Counted from the first letter of the stretch, positions 1-34,935 are shown. The stretch: DNA of 64,000 bases from Engraulis encrasicolus (GCF_034702125.1 NC_085869.1:11172650-11236649), one strand, 5' to 3'. Numbers and translations are program-made. The notes: a model not told the origin generated them from the sequence alone.

Positions 1-70
1 GGGTAGTCAAAGAAGGAAGAGGTCTGAGGAAGGGCAGTGGTGGCCCGAAACGTCACAGATACAAAATGGA
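1..70 (+). ncRNA. Hammerhead-like ribozyme core, probably from a Penelope-like element
   Basis: At 24-30 the sequence CTGAGGA fits the hammerhead core CUGANGA. It is followed by a GGGC/GCCC hairpin (32-35 with 43-46, one unpaired A before it) and then GAAAC at 47-51. Hammerhead motifs of this form are known from Penelope-like retroelements. The 5' part lies at the window edge, so stems I and III cannot be checked. The similarity could be only a decayed copy. Confidence 0.4.
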
Positions 71-3000
71 TTTAAAAAGTGAGCTCATGGATTACCCAAC
101 GTGAACTTTACATTTCGATCCTGCACCCCACTACAATGAATTGTATGTGCGTGAGATCTGACTGGGACAAAGAAGAAAGAAGGCCACATGTATAAACATA
201 TAATCTAACAAAGTAATATAATCTAAAATGAACCTAAAAACCACACAGGAGCCAATGGGATCAATCAGAGATGAGTATTCGAATAGTATATACAATTGAT
301 GTGGTGTATTTCATGTTCCCTGTAGGGAAGTCTTGCACACCATGGACAAACACAAACAAACAAACAAACCAACTGAAAGGGTCATTGGTATACCACAGAC
401 AGACAGACAGACAGACAGACAGAATCACTGCAATACCCTGACCCTACCCTCTCCGCAGGGCAAGGTAATAACAAAAATCATCTATGGCAGAGAGACATGG
501 ACAGAGGAGTTCCTTTATCTCTTCACAGTCAAGAGGCCGCCACAAGGGGTTGTGGAAGGCTTCAGAGCTCCACAGGCCTAGCCTGATTATTATCGATGTT
601 CAAATCTCATAGAGACTTGGTCTGAACAAGAGCATAACAATTAACATTTCCCAAACACAGGCCCCCCAGTGGTTTGGAATCCAAGTCATCCCTAAGATTC
701 CGCTCAATTCTCATTTCTCGCAATCATTCCACGGTACGCCTGGATTCGTTCTTCGGGCGTGAGACATCAAAAGTTGATGAACATTACATGCGTCACAAGA
801 CCGAGTTCACACCTCTAATCTGTAATCAGTGCTCAATTTGGAAGCTACAGACCCTCTGTACAGTACACATTTTGTACAGGGTATGTTAGGACCAGGCTAA
901 TATAGATAAGCTGGGATACTAAAGCACAAACGCGCCTCTCTACGCCTTCCAAAGCATAACACCACCGTGTCGGATCTTCCAAGAACCTTTTTGAGAGCCA
1001 GCATTCTCCTCCATCGACCACACTGTGGCTGAGGTACCCCTGGCTAATCGCACACACTTCTCTGTTGGGCTGTTCCCGCCCTGCTCACACCCCTAATTAT
1101 GGGTTCACTCCAGAGACTGAAGTATGGTAGGTTTTGTGATCACAACTACCTGTACTACTACTACTACTACTACTACTGCATGCATTTACACACAACCTAA
1201 TTGTCTAGTATAAACTGAGGGCAAGAGCTGTTCTGACTATTCACCAACCCTGTTGCACCCACTCTTGCACTTGTCAGCCTGGTGATGAAGCCAGTGAAGT
1301 CCCTTTGTGATACGCTTCTACAAAACCCATAAATGGAGTGACATTTTCGTTCTCTACCTAGTCATTAGCATCTCATTGAAACGTACAGCACTAGGCAGAC
1401 ACGTGCACAGGAACCACTCTTCATCATCACAGCAGCTTCAGACTCCAGAAACGTGTGGCCACCAACACTCCCACACCGGTTTACTATTTGACATGTGACT
1501 TCTTTTTCATGAGAGGAAGGAAGGTTGGGGTGAAATAGAGAGCTGGGGAGTGCTATCTTTGCATTGTTTGAACTGAATCTAAATGAATCCCGCCATAGCT
1601 GAAGAATTATTTCTTTTTTGATGAAATGCTTAAGATTTTTCAGCTCCTAAAAGGAGTCAAGTTGCTCACAGCTGATTTGAGAAACAGGATGTGGATGGAT
1701 GAGAATCTTCACAGACAGATTAATTCAGCGTTTTCTCAACTTCTTGTTGTTTGCAATGCAATAACTTATTGCCAAGCAACTAAGTTGCTATCTGGTTGTT
1801 AGCTAAGGTGTTGGAGAGTGCAACCAATCAGAGCTATGTTACTTGGAAGAGCAGAGCCAATAGGAAATGTGTAAAAGAGGTGTTCCCACACAGTCCCTCC
1901 CCCTTGGGGCCACAAACTCGCCACTTCTTCGATACATCGGTTCGGCAATGGGGCACCAAAATGGTGCATTCCAGTCCAAAATCATCCTAGTAGGAGATCA
2001 CACTTATCCTACCTGGACATTTCAGCTGTTGAGCTGACTTTAGCGAGGTGTTTTGATACGAGCCAAAAAAAAAAGCCATAATAGTTACTCTGTCATAATG
2101 TTACATTTATGTTGACACAATATCATGCAATAACACGAATATTATGCTGAGTAAAATAGCTGTGTTTGGAACAGCTGCATAAAAGAGAAATGGAGTTTCA
2201 CTATTTATTGAGATTTTCAATAACGGCTCCATGGGGGCCGCCATTATTATCCGACTTCGATTTGTTGAGGTGGGAGTAGTGCAAGTCACCCCGACCTCAC
2301 TAGTTGGAGCTCCCACTTCGACTGGCGTTCCAGAGCATTTTTCGTAGTAGGAGGTTGGATAAGTGCGATCTCCTACTTGGATGATTTGGGACTGGAATGC
2401 ACCATAAGTCATGACCTTCTACTTCCGATCCGAGGGGCTGGAGCTTTCAAAATTTTGAATGAGATTTAATGGAGCGAGTCAAGCTAAATCCTCATCCCAT
2501 TTGGCATATGCTCCGGATTTCACACATGATGGCAGTGAATTTGAAAGGTTTGGATTTGCGTCGTAAGACTACTCATTTTGGACACGCAAGAAACGTTACT
2601 TTAGATTTTGTGTAAAACTGCGTAGAGACTACACGTGGGCCTCACATATTTGACGTGAACCGAGGCACAGCCAACCCTACCGCTGCACCACGGCTTAAGT
2701 GGCTGCACGTTGGACATGCGACATCTGTTGTGTAGTCCAAATAATTACATATTTTTGCACGCACATGACTTCACTTGGCAAGCGATTTTAAAGTTAACAA
2801 GCACATCATTGGTTGTTATTAATTCTGAGGCACAGCATGTGTGTGATCGACGGGGAAATGCGAGGTGGATCGGAAAATAGCTTTGATCAGTCCATTACAG
2901 CCCAGTCAAAAGTTTGTGAGTTCCCAGCCCCATGAGCCGCCCGGAAGGGGTGGAGACTTAGGTGCCCCATGGGAGGCACAGCACCATACCGCTGAGCTAA

Positions 3001-4300
3001 AGGACCGGTCTGATAGCCCATCATTACCGCATTGTAATGAGGCTGCGGGAGGGAGGTTTACTAACGTTCCACGCCACACTCTGCTAGTTGGCCTCCGTTA
3101 CATAAGCTCTTACAGTAGCTATGTCGCTGTCACAACGGTCAGCCTTCTTGTGGACCTCACTACAGCCTCCATCTCAGTAGCATGCGCCTCATACCTGACA
3201 CAGACAAACACACAGACATGCTGGCATGCCCACGCACAACATTGCCTGTCTCCATAGTCCTACCATGATGGCTGACACACACACTGCTCCCTCTACATGC
3301 TATGTAGCGGTATACACACATGAAGCTATGCAAACAGACACACACGCGCACTCACGCACCTACCCACACACTGTTCTTTTCATTCACATATGCATGATCT
3401 TTATGTAAGTTGATAAATATGATAAATAGGTGAATTAAGATGAGACTGGGTTTGCCAACACAGTCTATTACTGAATTCAGAGACAACTCTTAATAAAAAT
3501 AGTCATAAACCTGACACAATTAAAACTGTCCATGTTTGGAATTGCATTATAATGGGTTGGTCTGGTAAGGATAATATGATTCTGACAACTAACTGGATAA
3601 AACAAACCAAAAGCGCAATACTTCATACCAAACAGACAAAACCACTTCAACGGTTGTATCAATCAGTATACTGTTGTGGTCAGCACAGCCTTACGTAAAG
3701 CAACAAAGTATTTTTTTTTTTTACCTGCAAATAATATTTCCAAAGTTGGTTCATAACACCGTGATAGGCACTTCTGAATTCTTTATGCGGCCCACAGCAG
3801 GTCAAAGTCTCTGTTTTTCTTTAAACCCTTAAGACACGGCTTTATACATTTGTTGTTACCAGTATGGTAATGACCAAGTTGTGGTGCATTACTAAAGGGC
3901 CTGTGTTGTGTCATAGTATTGTAGTGCTATGGTAGTTACATTTCAATGACTATTACAGTGTGCCACTGGAGGTACGGCGCGCATTAAGGGGCTACACCCC
4001 AGCAACGGTCTAGCTGATTATGTGTGGTGTTTCCATTAAAGTTGACTGTCTGTTTAGCAAGCAGAGTTGCCCTTTACATTTTGTCTCATCTAGGTTAGTG
4101 GGCACTGACAGAGTGGTACAGATGATTATCCTTCTTTGGCTATACAGAGGACAAAAAAAATACTTGAGGCAATGTCCTTTTCCAATGTCATTTTGCACAC
4201 ACACATACCGCATGCACAGACGCACACAGACACAAACTGCAAAAAAAAAACGACGTCCACCTTCAATGCCAAAAAATATTATACAATGTAGTCCATCTTA
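60..4300. other. Gene-free stretch, no coding exon recognised
   Basis: No convincing exon, Ig domain or conserved ORF is visible. The open frames are short and compositionally random. Simple repeats include a CAGA run near 398-422 and a CTA run near 1151-1176. A tract at about 3045-3135 resembles 44133-44225, so part of this is dispersed repeat. On the minus strand this is the DNA downstream of gene 1; no clear polyadenylation signal could be assigned. Confidence 0.6.
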
Positions 4301-4323
4301 GTGCTGCAGATAACTTGAATGCG

Positions 4324-4491
4324 GGAATCCCCTGTATTAAATGATGACTCTTGATAATGCGGGCACTATGTAAAATGAGTAAAATCCAAAGGTTATGCTT
4401 AAATACAGGAATCCCCTGTATTAAATGATGACTCTTGATAATGCGGGCACTATGTAGAATGAGTAAAATCCAAAGGTTATGCTTGAATGCT
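4324..4491. repeat. Two-copy tandem duplication, 84-bp unit
   Basis: The sequence starting GGAATCCCCTG at 4324 starts again at 4408, and both copies run through the same text to a final CCAAAGGTTATGCTT with only one or two differences. Period is 84 bp. It is a recent local duplication with no coding content. Confidence 0.9.
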
Positions 4492-4603
4492 TGTTATTCA
4501 TTCATATCCTCTGGCACAGTCCACAGCACTGCAGGGGGTGAGCTGAAAACAGAAGACAGACTATGAGAATCAAAACAGAAAAGTTCATCCTGGCACTCCA
4601 AGC

Positions 4604-4690
4604 AGTGTCCAAACTGGAAGTTACATTAAAAAAGCCAACATGTTTCGATCTCACACACAGGTCTTCATCAGGGCTTGGTTGACAGACTAT
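4604..4690 (-). repeat. Penelope-like terminal fragment with hammerhead-like motif
   Basis: Read on the minus strand, CTGATGA is followed by a weak stem-loop and GAAAC, the order expected of a hammerhead core. The surrounding text resembles the other such motifs in this window (24-51, 10811-10834). Pairing in stem II is imperfect, so this is probably a decayed copy. Confidence 0.35.
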
Positions 4691-5321
4691 GAGAAGTTGA
4701 CTGATCTGATGAAGTAGAGAAAACATACTTTCTAGCTTATTCTCTTGCTAAAGGTTCAAGGCATCATGTTCCAAAACAACGCATTTCTGCATCAAACCAT
4801 CCTCAGTGTGTGCTCAGTTCAAAGTTCAGACATTTGACACTGTTCATTCACATTTGGGAAAAAAACAACAAAAATCGCAGTTCTATTCTGTCATTCTCTG
4901 CTGCACTCCTGTATTGTACATGTCAAAAAACACAAATGACCAAGATGATGTGCACAGTCATGAAGTATAGGTATAAGGTATTGCATATGACAGAAGACCA
5001 TGAATCCTGAGTCATGGCATACATTGATGCATGATTCTCCATCCTTTCCAGTTTAGAGACCAACAAAAAAGGCAGGAATTGTAACCTCTTTCATAGCTAG
5101 TAGCTATCAAAATGACTACATCACGAAATCTTACTTCCCTACCCTATAATAAACTCGTACCATTAGCCATTTCTGTTTTTTTGCTGCGTTTGGAACTTGA
5201 TTAATTGGAAACACTTAAATAACCTGATCTCAAACTGTACTTCCTCTATTTTAATGCCTGTCAAACAGGCTGTTTATTTTAACCCATGAAGACTGGGAAA
5301 CAATTTTTCAGAAGATTGCCC

Positions 5322-5610
5322 TTAAAGTGATACTGTCCCATTTTTGGAAATAAGCTCATATTACACCCCCCTGCCCCTTGAGTTAAATTATCGAGTTTTA
5401 CCTTTCTTCTTAACGTTGAATCCTATGAGACCAGCTGGCAGCTAGCTGGTCTCATAGAACTCAATGTTAACTGCTAGCTTAGAGGTACAATTTGCACTAC
5501 CGTACTCAGAGAACGGCAAGAAGTACAGGAGAAAGGTAAAACTCAAGAATTTAACTCAAGGGGAGGTGTAATATGAGCTTATTTCCAAAAATGGGACAGT
5601 ATCACTTTAA
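5322..5610. mobile_element. T2/Kolobok-like MITE with TTAA target site
   Basis: Both ends are TTAA (5322-5325 and 5607-5610) followed by inverted termini reading AGTGATACTGTCCCA. The inverted repeat continues inward well beyond 60 bp, and an internal hairpin around 5432-5456 repeats the pattern. TTAA target sites with AG-purine-rich termini fit the T2 MITE/Kolobok group. No coding capacity. Confidence 0.8.
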
Positions 5611-5758
5611 CAATTGTGTCAACATTGCCCGTTGTCCACACATTGCCATAAAACACATGGCGACGCATTAATTCATGAAATGTGAAATTCAATTACCAGT
5701 ACAGTACCATCTAAACAAGTGGTAGTACCAGTACAGTATCTGAACAAGTGCCATCACT

Positions 5759-6533
5759 GAGTGCATTTACATGCAGTTAAGTATCCCGAATATGATCGGG
5801 ATATTAAAGGGACAGTTTGGTCAATTTCAACATGCAGTTGTATTGCTCACGCTACCCTTGACTTGTCAGTACCTGGTGATGGCACATTTTTCTGCTCAGC
5901 CCTTTCCGAGATATGAGCAATTCTAATGGGGGCAGCGTTTGTTTACATTTTTTAAAAATGAAACATAGGCCAACTCCAAATATTTTCCCAAAAGGTACTG
6001 CTGTTTGCTAGTTGTCTGCTGATGTTTTATAACCTTTTGGATGTTTTTGGGAATAAATAAAAATGTTTTTTTTGAAATGTAAACAAAGAGCTGCCCCCAT
6101 TACAATGACCAGGATCTCGGAAACGGCTGAAGAAGAAAAAAAAAATCTCAGGCACTGACAAGTCCAGGGTAGTGTGAGCATTACAACTGCATGTTGAAAT
6201 TGAGCAAACTGTCCCTTTAAGTATCCTGAATTTGCGTTTGAACATATAAACTCCGTATCCCAATTTCAGTATCCCGGATAAGCTCTTATTCAGGACTTTG
6301 AGAAATCGGGGTATGCTAGGTGGAGTATTCTGACAGTAGTTGGGATAGCGAGGCTTCCCATAGAATGCTGTTGCTGGTATCCAGGCTACATGCATTTGAA
6401 GAGCATTCTATAACAGCCAAGAATGTGGACCAAGATATAACGCTCTGTGCTCATATAAATACCTTATCCTGAATATGATCATAACCAGGACATGCCTCAT
6501 ATTCGGGATACAGAACTGCATATAAACACACTC
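5759..6533. mobile_element. MITE with long terminal inverted repeats, interrupted by another MITE
   Basis: The left end GAGTGCATTTACATGCAGTT and the reverse complement of the right end (GAGTGTGTTTATATGCAGTT) match over about 45 bp, including a shared CCCGAATATGA motif. The element is split by the TTAA MITE at 5804-6220. Superfamily not assigned. Confidence 0.65.
5804..6220. mobile_element. T2/Kolobok-like MITE nested in another MITE
   Basis: TTAA at 5804-5807 and 6217-6220 flank inverted termini AGGGACAGTTTG. The termini fit the TTAAAGGRR consensus of T2-type MITEs. The arms extend inward through CAACATGCAGTTGTA-type sequence. It is younger than the element it interrupts. Confidence 0.8.
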
Positions 6534-6773
6534 ATTGTGGAGCTCTTAGTGCAACATGCCACTCATTAAATCAGGTAGCCAGGGGCCCACTGGGAAGAGT
6601 CCCACCTGAGATTCTAAGAGCATACTTTCATTACGGGAATGAAGTTGCATTTATGCCTCATTGAAGTGCCAAATACTGTATGTAAGAACACACACATGCA
6701 CAGACACCAGCACACACGCATGAGCATGCGCACACGCACACGCACACACAAACACACACAAATCACCTACCTC

Positions 6774-27417
<20,644 letters not shown>

Positions 27418-27456
27418 GATGTTATTTTTCAAGTCCAGATCTGCGGTAGCCGTACA
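27418..27456 (-). other. 5' untranslated part of the gene 1 signal-peptide exon
   Basis: On the minus strand a pyrimidine-rich tract ending TTTCATTGCAG precedes 27456, about 39 nt before the ATG at 27417. The same design (short UTR segment after an acceptor, then ATG) is seen in genes 2 and 3, which supports an upstream noncoding first exon. Confidence 0.6.
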
Positions 27457-27485
27457 CTGCAATGAAAGAAACACAGAGAAAAAGA

Positions 27486-28063
27486 GGAAGGAAGTTAATC
27501 ATGACCTCACTTCCTGTTGGTGCACAGAGAATGGTGAAAAGTCAATTGAGGTAAAACTACAACCACTCAATAAGCTTAATTATCGTCTGAAGTCACATTT
27601 ATAGTGCTTGCTGAGAGGTACAAAATATGGCAATACAAATTATTTTGTTGACTGAACTTTTTTTATATATATATTGTTTCTTGTCTTGACCGTACAGTAG
27701 CACCAACACGTTGAAGACTGAAGTGATAGTTCTCTAGTCTTTGAAATCATATCCTACAGTAGGTGAAAATCTAATGGCAGTGCTTAACAAAAACAGATTA
27801 AAAGTAGGCATAGTGTAGTGAAACACAGTCAATTGATACTTTGACTTTGATATCTTTAAGAAAGTCAAAGAGCAATAGGCCCACAGCATTATCAGTTCCG
27901 CTGATTACCCAAGATAGAACTAACCTACAATACCTTAAGCAAGACAATTCATGGGTCCCAATAATAATCTTAGAATTTGAGTCACATGCTCTACTTTCTA
28001 TCAAGTAAAAATAAAATAAATCCATCTTGCAGCCGCTGTAAGATACATTGGGCAGCAGTGGCC
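27486..28063. repeat. Segment duplicated inside the hAT element at 20758-22648
   Basis: The stretch beginning GAAGTTAATCATGACCTCAC corresponds almost base for base to 20868-21448. It ends exactly where a SINE head (GGCAGCAGTG) starts, and the copy in the hAT stops within the same motif. Confidence 0.9.
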
Positions 28064-28090
28064 TAACAGTTAATGAGTTGGTTTTGAAGT
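28064..28090 (+). repeat. Left part of a tRNA-headed SINE split by a foldback
   Basis: GGCAGCAGTGGCCTAACAGT then GAAGTCAGGGTTGT resembles the A-box side of fish tRNA SINEs; the B-box side appears at 30654 onward (TAGGTTTGAATCCCACCCC). The two halves join across the 28090-30655 insertion. Confidence 0.65.
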
Positions 28091-28260
28091 CAGGGTTGTA
28101 CAAAAGTTTTGTCGCCTATCCATCTTTTTGGAATAAGACCTAATAACCTGACTTTCAATTAAGAATCACTTGGCTTCAGAAGTCACTCATATGAAAGCTA
28201 AAACCCTCCTAAATGAAAATATACGTACAAAAATGAATTTCATGCACCAAAGAAAGATTG

Positions 28261-29504
<1,244 letters not shown>

Positions 29505-30653
29505 GATTGACCCTTTAATGAACACAGACAGGGCAGATTTTCACAAGACAAAAGTTTTGTCGCTTCTCGAACAAAATGTGAAAATGAGCAGATAAGTCAC
29601 TTTAAAACACTTCAAATACGCAGATTGGGTGTCATTATTAATCACTGAATCACTCTCACCTCTTCAGAAAATCAACTTTGTCCCTAGGTGTATCTTTAGG
29701 GTCGTTGTAATCATGGAAAGCAACACAATGAAAAACAATGAAGGTCGATGAGAGATGGTGACATATTTGCTATTCGTGGAGAAATACATTTCAACTTCAT
29801 GATTTAAATCAATGATAAAAGCCCTCACACACCAGCAGCATGCATGCAGCTCCACGCAAGAGCTGTATCCCTCCCATGTTTGACTTTAGGCGCCATGTAT
29901 TTTTTCCCGATTTTTCATCTTTAACACGAAAGAAGTCTCTCCCACTGTCCTGCCTCAAAAAAGCCAGCCAGTATGTCAGGCCTAATTCAGTCAAAAAATG
30001 AAGGCTAATGGGACTCGTACTCTGAAGTCATGATCCCAAGATCAATCATTTTAGAACTGATAGCATCAAAACTGTATGGTGTTGGAGATGAAGGAGATGA
30101 AGAATATGAAAAAAGAAAAATGGTGCATAAAGTGAAACATAGTAGGGATACAGCTCTTATGAGGAGCTGCATACATGCAGAGCAAAGCAGAGGCCTTTTA
30201 TCATTGATTAAATCATGAAGTTAAAAATGTATTGCTCTACAAATAGCGAATATGTCACCAGCTCTCATTGATCTTCATTGTTTTTGATTGTGTTGCTTTC
30301 CATGATTACAATGACCCTAAACATACACCTAAGGCCACAGTTGATTTTTTTAAAGAGGTGAGAGTGATTCAGTGATTAAGTATGACACCCGATCTGCGTA
30401 TTTGAAGTGTTTTGAAGTGACTTATCTGCTAATTTTCACATTATGTTCGATAGGCGACAAAACTTTTGTCTTGTGAAAATCTGCCCTGTCTGTGTTCATT
30501 AAAGGGTCAATCTTTCTTTGGTGCATGAAATTTATTTTTGTACATATATTTTCATTCGGGAAGGTTGTAGCTTTCATTTGAGTGACTTCTGAAGCCAAGT
30601 GATTAATTGAAAGTCAGGTTATTAGCTGTTATTCCAAACAGATGGATAAGCGA

Positions 30654-30800
30654 CAACAATGTTGGAGACGGCTGTAGGTTTGAATCCCACCCCAGACCAG
30701 GGTCTCCCTGCACCTTCAACCATAGCAGAAGTGCCCTTGAGCAAGGCACCTAACCCTACATTGCCCCGGTAAGTGTAAGCAGTAGGCTTCCTTTTACCTT
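30654..30800 (+). repeat. Right part of the split tRNA-derived SINE
   Basis: TAGGTTTGAATCCCACCCC is a B-box-like segment, followed by GCCCTTGAGCAAGGCACCTA, a common body motif of fish SINEs. Confidence 0.65.
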
Positions 30801-31116
30801 TAAGAAGTCTCTGCACAGCAAAAATGCCAGTGTGAAACACCCAGAGGGTTAAATTTCACACTGCTTTGGAGTATATATGTGACAATAATTTTTGGGTGTT
30901 AAATTAACACTTTTAAGAGTGTTAAAATATCAACACTCAGTTTTGATTTTACACCATATGTTGTTGTTAGAAAGTTCCTTAATCAAAACTACTCTGACCA
31001 TGGCACTGTCCCGCCCCCACCATCCACCTCCACAACAGAGATATCTTTGCCCATGGAGTCTTCCCACCCCCTATTCTCCACCATGACTGAGGCAGCTGTA
31101 GCATGCTATAAGACCC

Positions 31117-31356
31117 ATGGTAGCCAAGATAATGTCTGCATACCACCAAGAATTTTCTGAAAGGGATCTTTGGGTGCTAACCCGGACTGTATTCGAAAAA
31201 CATAAAACCACAGCTGTCCAAATCACGGTAGAATTAAATGTGCACCTCAACTCTCTTGTTTCCACTATAACGGTCCATCGAGAGCTCCACAGGGTCAATA
31301 GACACGGCCGGTCACCCAAATATCCCTTTCAGACAGCTTCCTCTTTCGTCCACAGT
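31117..31356 (+). pseudogene. Tc1-type transposase N-terminal (HTH) fragment
   Basis: The 80-codon frame reads FSERDLWVLTRTV, KHKTTAVQITVELNVHL then STITVHRELHRVNRHGRSP. This matches the layout of the paired HTH DNA-binding domain in fish Tc1 transposases (S-R/E-RD...L...V.K..KTTA...T.ELN.HL....ST.TVRRELH..N.HGR). It stops before the DDE catalytic domain. Confidence 0.7.
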
Positions 31357-32362
31357 TAATCCTGCTGGATGTGGTTCATCCTTATTTGCGGCATGCAGAT
31401 ATTACCTTAGATACCGTGGCTCTTGATACATCTCTAAGAAGACTTGCTGTCTCGGTCAAAGATGCAACAGTTACACACTCACCAAGAATTTATCATTTTT
31501 GAACTCTGATATGTAGTAATAGAGTAGTGTCAGGGACAGGGCATAACGGCATTTTCCCGGTGGGCCCTGCACCCTCGTCGGTCCCTATTCCAGGTACTCA
31601 AAAACGACACGGCTTCTGCCCATTGTCAATGAACACAGTGGAAGCTAGACCATTTTAAGCATTCAGAGAAGGCAGGGTTGAAAGGATAAGCTCAGGAAAG
31701 GAATTGTTTAAATGAGGAATGTATGCCGAGCACTGGAGAGGTGAAACGGAACTTCCTGCATCCTCATGGACCATCTCCATCCTTCACATATTCCGATAGA
31801 CATACTGTCATGTGATATTACTATGGTAAGTTATCACCATATTATTACTAGGTGATTTGTATGATGCCATATTTTTGAGTCTCATTGTCTCTGAAATAAA
31901 TAAAGAACCAAACACCAGCATTTCAGGTGTTGTTCATGACATTGCAGGCTATGTTTAGACAAGGAACTGGCCATTTTAAAATATAAGTTTTTTTGATATT
32001 CAATTTTTAATTCTTCAATTTATGATCATTCATATTCTGAGGGTTGTTGTGTTCCATGCTGTTTGTGTGATGTGTAGAGCCAGAAAAGAGCTTTCAAATA
32101 ACACCACGGACATATTGTTGTTACTTACACTGACTGATATAATCAAGGCTGAATGCATAGTGTCCTACCCTCATATGTAAACCTTCGCTAGTCTGTTAGT
32201 CTTTGTCAGTTTCACACAAATGCAGTTCTGGGGTGCTACCTTGCTACTAAACAGGCACAGCAAGTATGATTGAAATCCGTGTCAGTCGGGTCCCAAAGTG
32301 TCTGATTTCACGTGAAACGACCCAAAAGGGTAGTTCTACCTTGCATGCACTCTCATCTGGAC

Positions 32363-33908
32363 TAGGATACATCTACTAGCACTAATACATACAATATTAA
32401 TGCCTGTGTAAGTAACTTGTAAGGCATGTACTAAGCAAAATCAGACAGTTGTTAAGCATGTATTCACAAATGTCTTGTTCATGCACAATTAAGGATGTAT
32501 TACTATTATAACCTTAGTAAGGACCAGTAAGCCTATGTATAAGCTCCCGACACACTGTGTGAACAAACCCTGAACAGTGTGAAAACAGATGTGGAATAAG
32601 GGTCCATATTCTAAAGTGATGCATTGCTCAGCCCAGATGGCTTAGGGCCCCTGCACTACCTAGGTCCCCTTCATCACCTAGGGCCCCCACACCACCCAGG
32701 CCCCCACTACCTAGCCCCACTAACCAGCAAAGTGTAAGGGTATATTACATAGTTAATTCATATAATTCTGAGACTATCAATTTTCTCTTGCTCATATCAA
32801 TGTTAGAAAGGTAACAGGAGCCATTATATAGCACGGATTGAACGTACACTTGTCAATGACAGTGGGTTGGTGAGATGTAATTTTTTTCATGTACCACTGA
32901 GTTTTAATTTTTAAAAACCCAAAATGCAGAACATTAGAATAACCGTTTTGAAGCGAAACTAAGCTATTCTTTTCTGATAATTAAGTTAATGTTTGAGAAC
33001 ATAAGCTTGAAGAAGTGCAGTGCATGATGGGTACGCAATCTAGGCCTACAGACAACCTACCCGGCTCTGAGCCTACCTACGTCTTTAGCTCCTCCCCTCA
33101 CTCTTGCAATTTAGTTGTTATCCAAACAATTTGCCAGGTACGTACCAACAGAAATATTATCATTGCTGCATTGGCCATGCACTGCATTTCTAACTAAGGG
33201 CGTACCCATCATGCACTGCACTTCTTGGAGCTAGGTTTCTCAAACATTAAGCTTAACTTATTTATCACAAAGGAATAGCTTAGTTTCGCTTCCAAACTAT
33301 TACTCATTTTTTATATTCTGCATTTATTGTAGGGTTTTACAATCAAAAATAATTGTATGAAAAAATGACATCTCACCACCCCTCCGTCATTAGGAAGTTT
33401 ACGTCCAATCCTTGCTATATAATGCTTCCTGTTACCCATTAATACACTGAGTGGAAAAAGCTAGATCTGTATATCTGTTAAAGCTGATGCAGGATCAATA
33501 AAGTTCTTACACTTTGCTTCCCAAGGGGGGGTAGAGTAGGGGCCCTAGGTAGTGGGCCCTAGGTAGTGTGGGGGCCCTTAGCCATCTGGGCTGAGCAACG
33601 CCTCACTTTAGAATAGGGACCCTTATTCCACATCTGTTTTCGTACTGTTCAGGGTTTGTTCACACAGTGTACCAGGAGCTTATACACATTGTATTCTGGT
33701 CCTTACTGCTTACTCATAAATAGAAATCTAGGTCTACTAGATCCTTACTAAGGTTATATTGGTAATCGATCCCTTATTGTGCATGAACAAGACATTTGCG
33801 AATAAATGTCTAACAACTGTCTGATTTTGCTTAGTAGCCTACACACCTTACAAGTTACTTACACAGACATTAATATTGTATGTATTAGTGCTAATAGATG
33901 TATCCCTA
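32363..33908. mobile_element. Large palindromic (foldback) element, about 1.55 kb
   Basis: The left arm (32363-33035) is an inverted copy of 33197-33908, sharing ends GGATACATCT, ATACAATATTAATG, CTCAGCCCAGATGG and GTGCAGTGCATGATGGGTAC. The central spacer is about 160 bp. No coding capacity and no clear TSD. Superfamily not assigned. Confidence 0.8.
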
Positions 33909-33919
33909 AAATAAAGTGT

Positions 33920-34930
33920 TACCAAGTTAAGATATTGTTTTTTTTACAGCAGGGTATGAACAGTTAATTTAGTGGTGCTCCCATGAGTTAAAGAAATGAA
34001 AGGTGTAGTACCTTGATGGATACATTAGGGTAACCACTTGTGTAACCGTGCGTTTCTGAGCGGTACAACTTCACAATATTAAACCAGGAGTCAGCTACCC
34101 CCTTCAAAGTATCCCAGTCCGCAGGTCAAACACACTACGAATCCGGAAGGCCCACCTGTCATAGTTGTGAGACTTATGTAGACCTCCTTGTTGTGAGAGC
34201 TATGTAGGCTAAATAAAGAGGTGTAAACTGTAAACATCACCATGAGCTTTTCATTACGCCGCATATCATCTTTGACAGAGACAATTGCATTATATAACTA
34301 CACTGTCCGACTCAACACTACTTGGTCACAGAATGGTAATTGCTGAGTATTGTGCCCCCAAGTCGCGATTTGAACATTCCAACAGGCGGGTTGCAGTGCA
34401 TTTCAGTTAGCCTACTAGGTCTGGTCATAGCCACATCCTCTCCCACCGTTGGGGCGCCGTAAGTAGGCCTTGTCGTCGACTCCCTTCCGATTTCCGTCGG
34501 CTTCTTTATCACTTTCTGTGATAGGCCTAACAATAGGTTCTTATTTTAACATTATTATATCAGAGGTCAGACAATATTAGAACTAAGGCTTTTTGATAGA
34601 CTATTAAATATAATAACACCCTAGAGCGATTTTGAACACAACCCAACTTTATGAGGCCTACACGTATAGCCTATTCTGTTGAGTCTAAGCAGCACAAGTA
34701 GCTTTCCTTTCCTTACACAATAGCCTATAGTGCAAGGCACATTACTCTTCGAGTTACTCATAAGGTTGTGGCGTGTCGTTTGTGAAAACGCCGGCAGATT
34801 AATGCATTCTGGGCCTCCACTTAGCTTCACTCACACTTAGCTTAGGCTACAGGGCGGGGTAGCCTATGCCTACACTCAGAACAACAAAGCGAAGTTGAAT
34901 CGCACATTATGACCATACATTTTAACAATC
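33920..34930. other. Stretch with no recognised gene
   Basis: No exon with domain similarity could be supported on either strand. Short frames at 34318-34533 and 34621-34830 show no family pattern. If the ISRE region at 35 kb is the gene 1 promoter, this would be the start of its first intron. Confidence 0.5.
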
Positions 34931-34935
34931 CTTAC

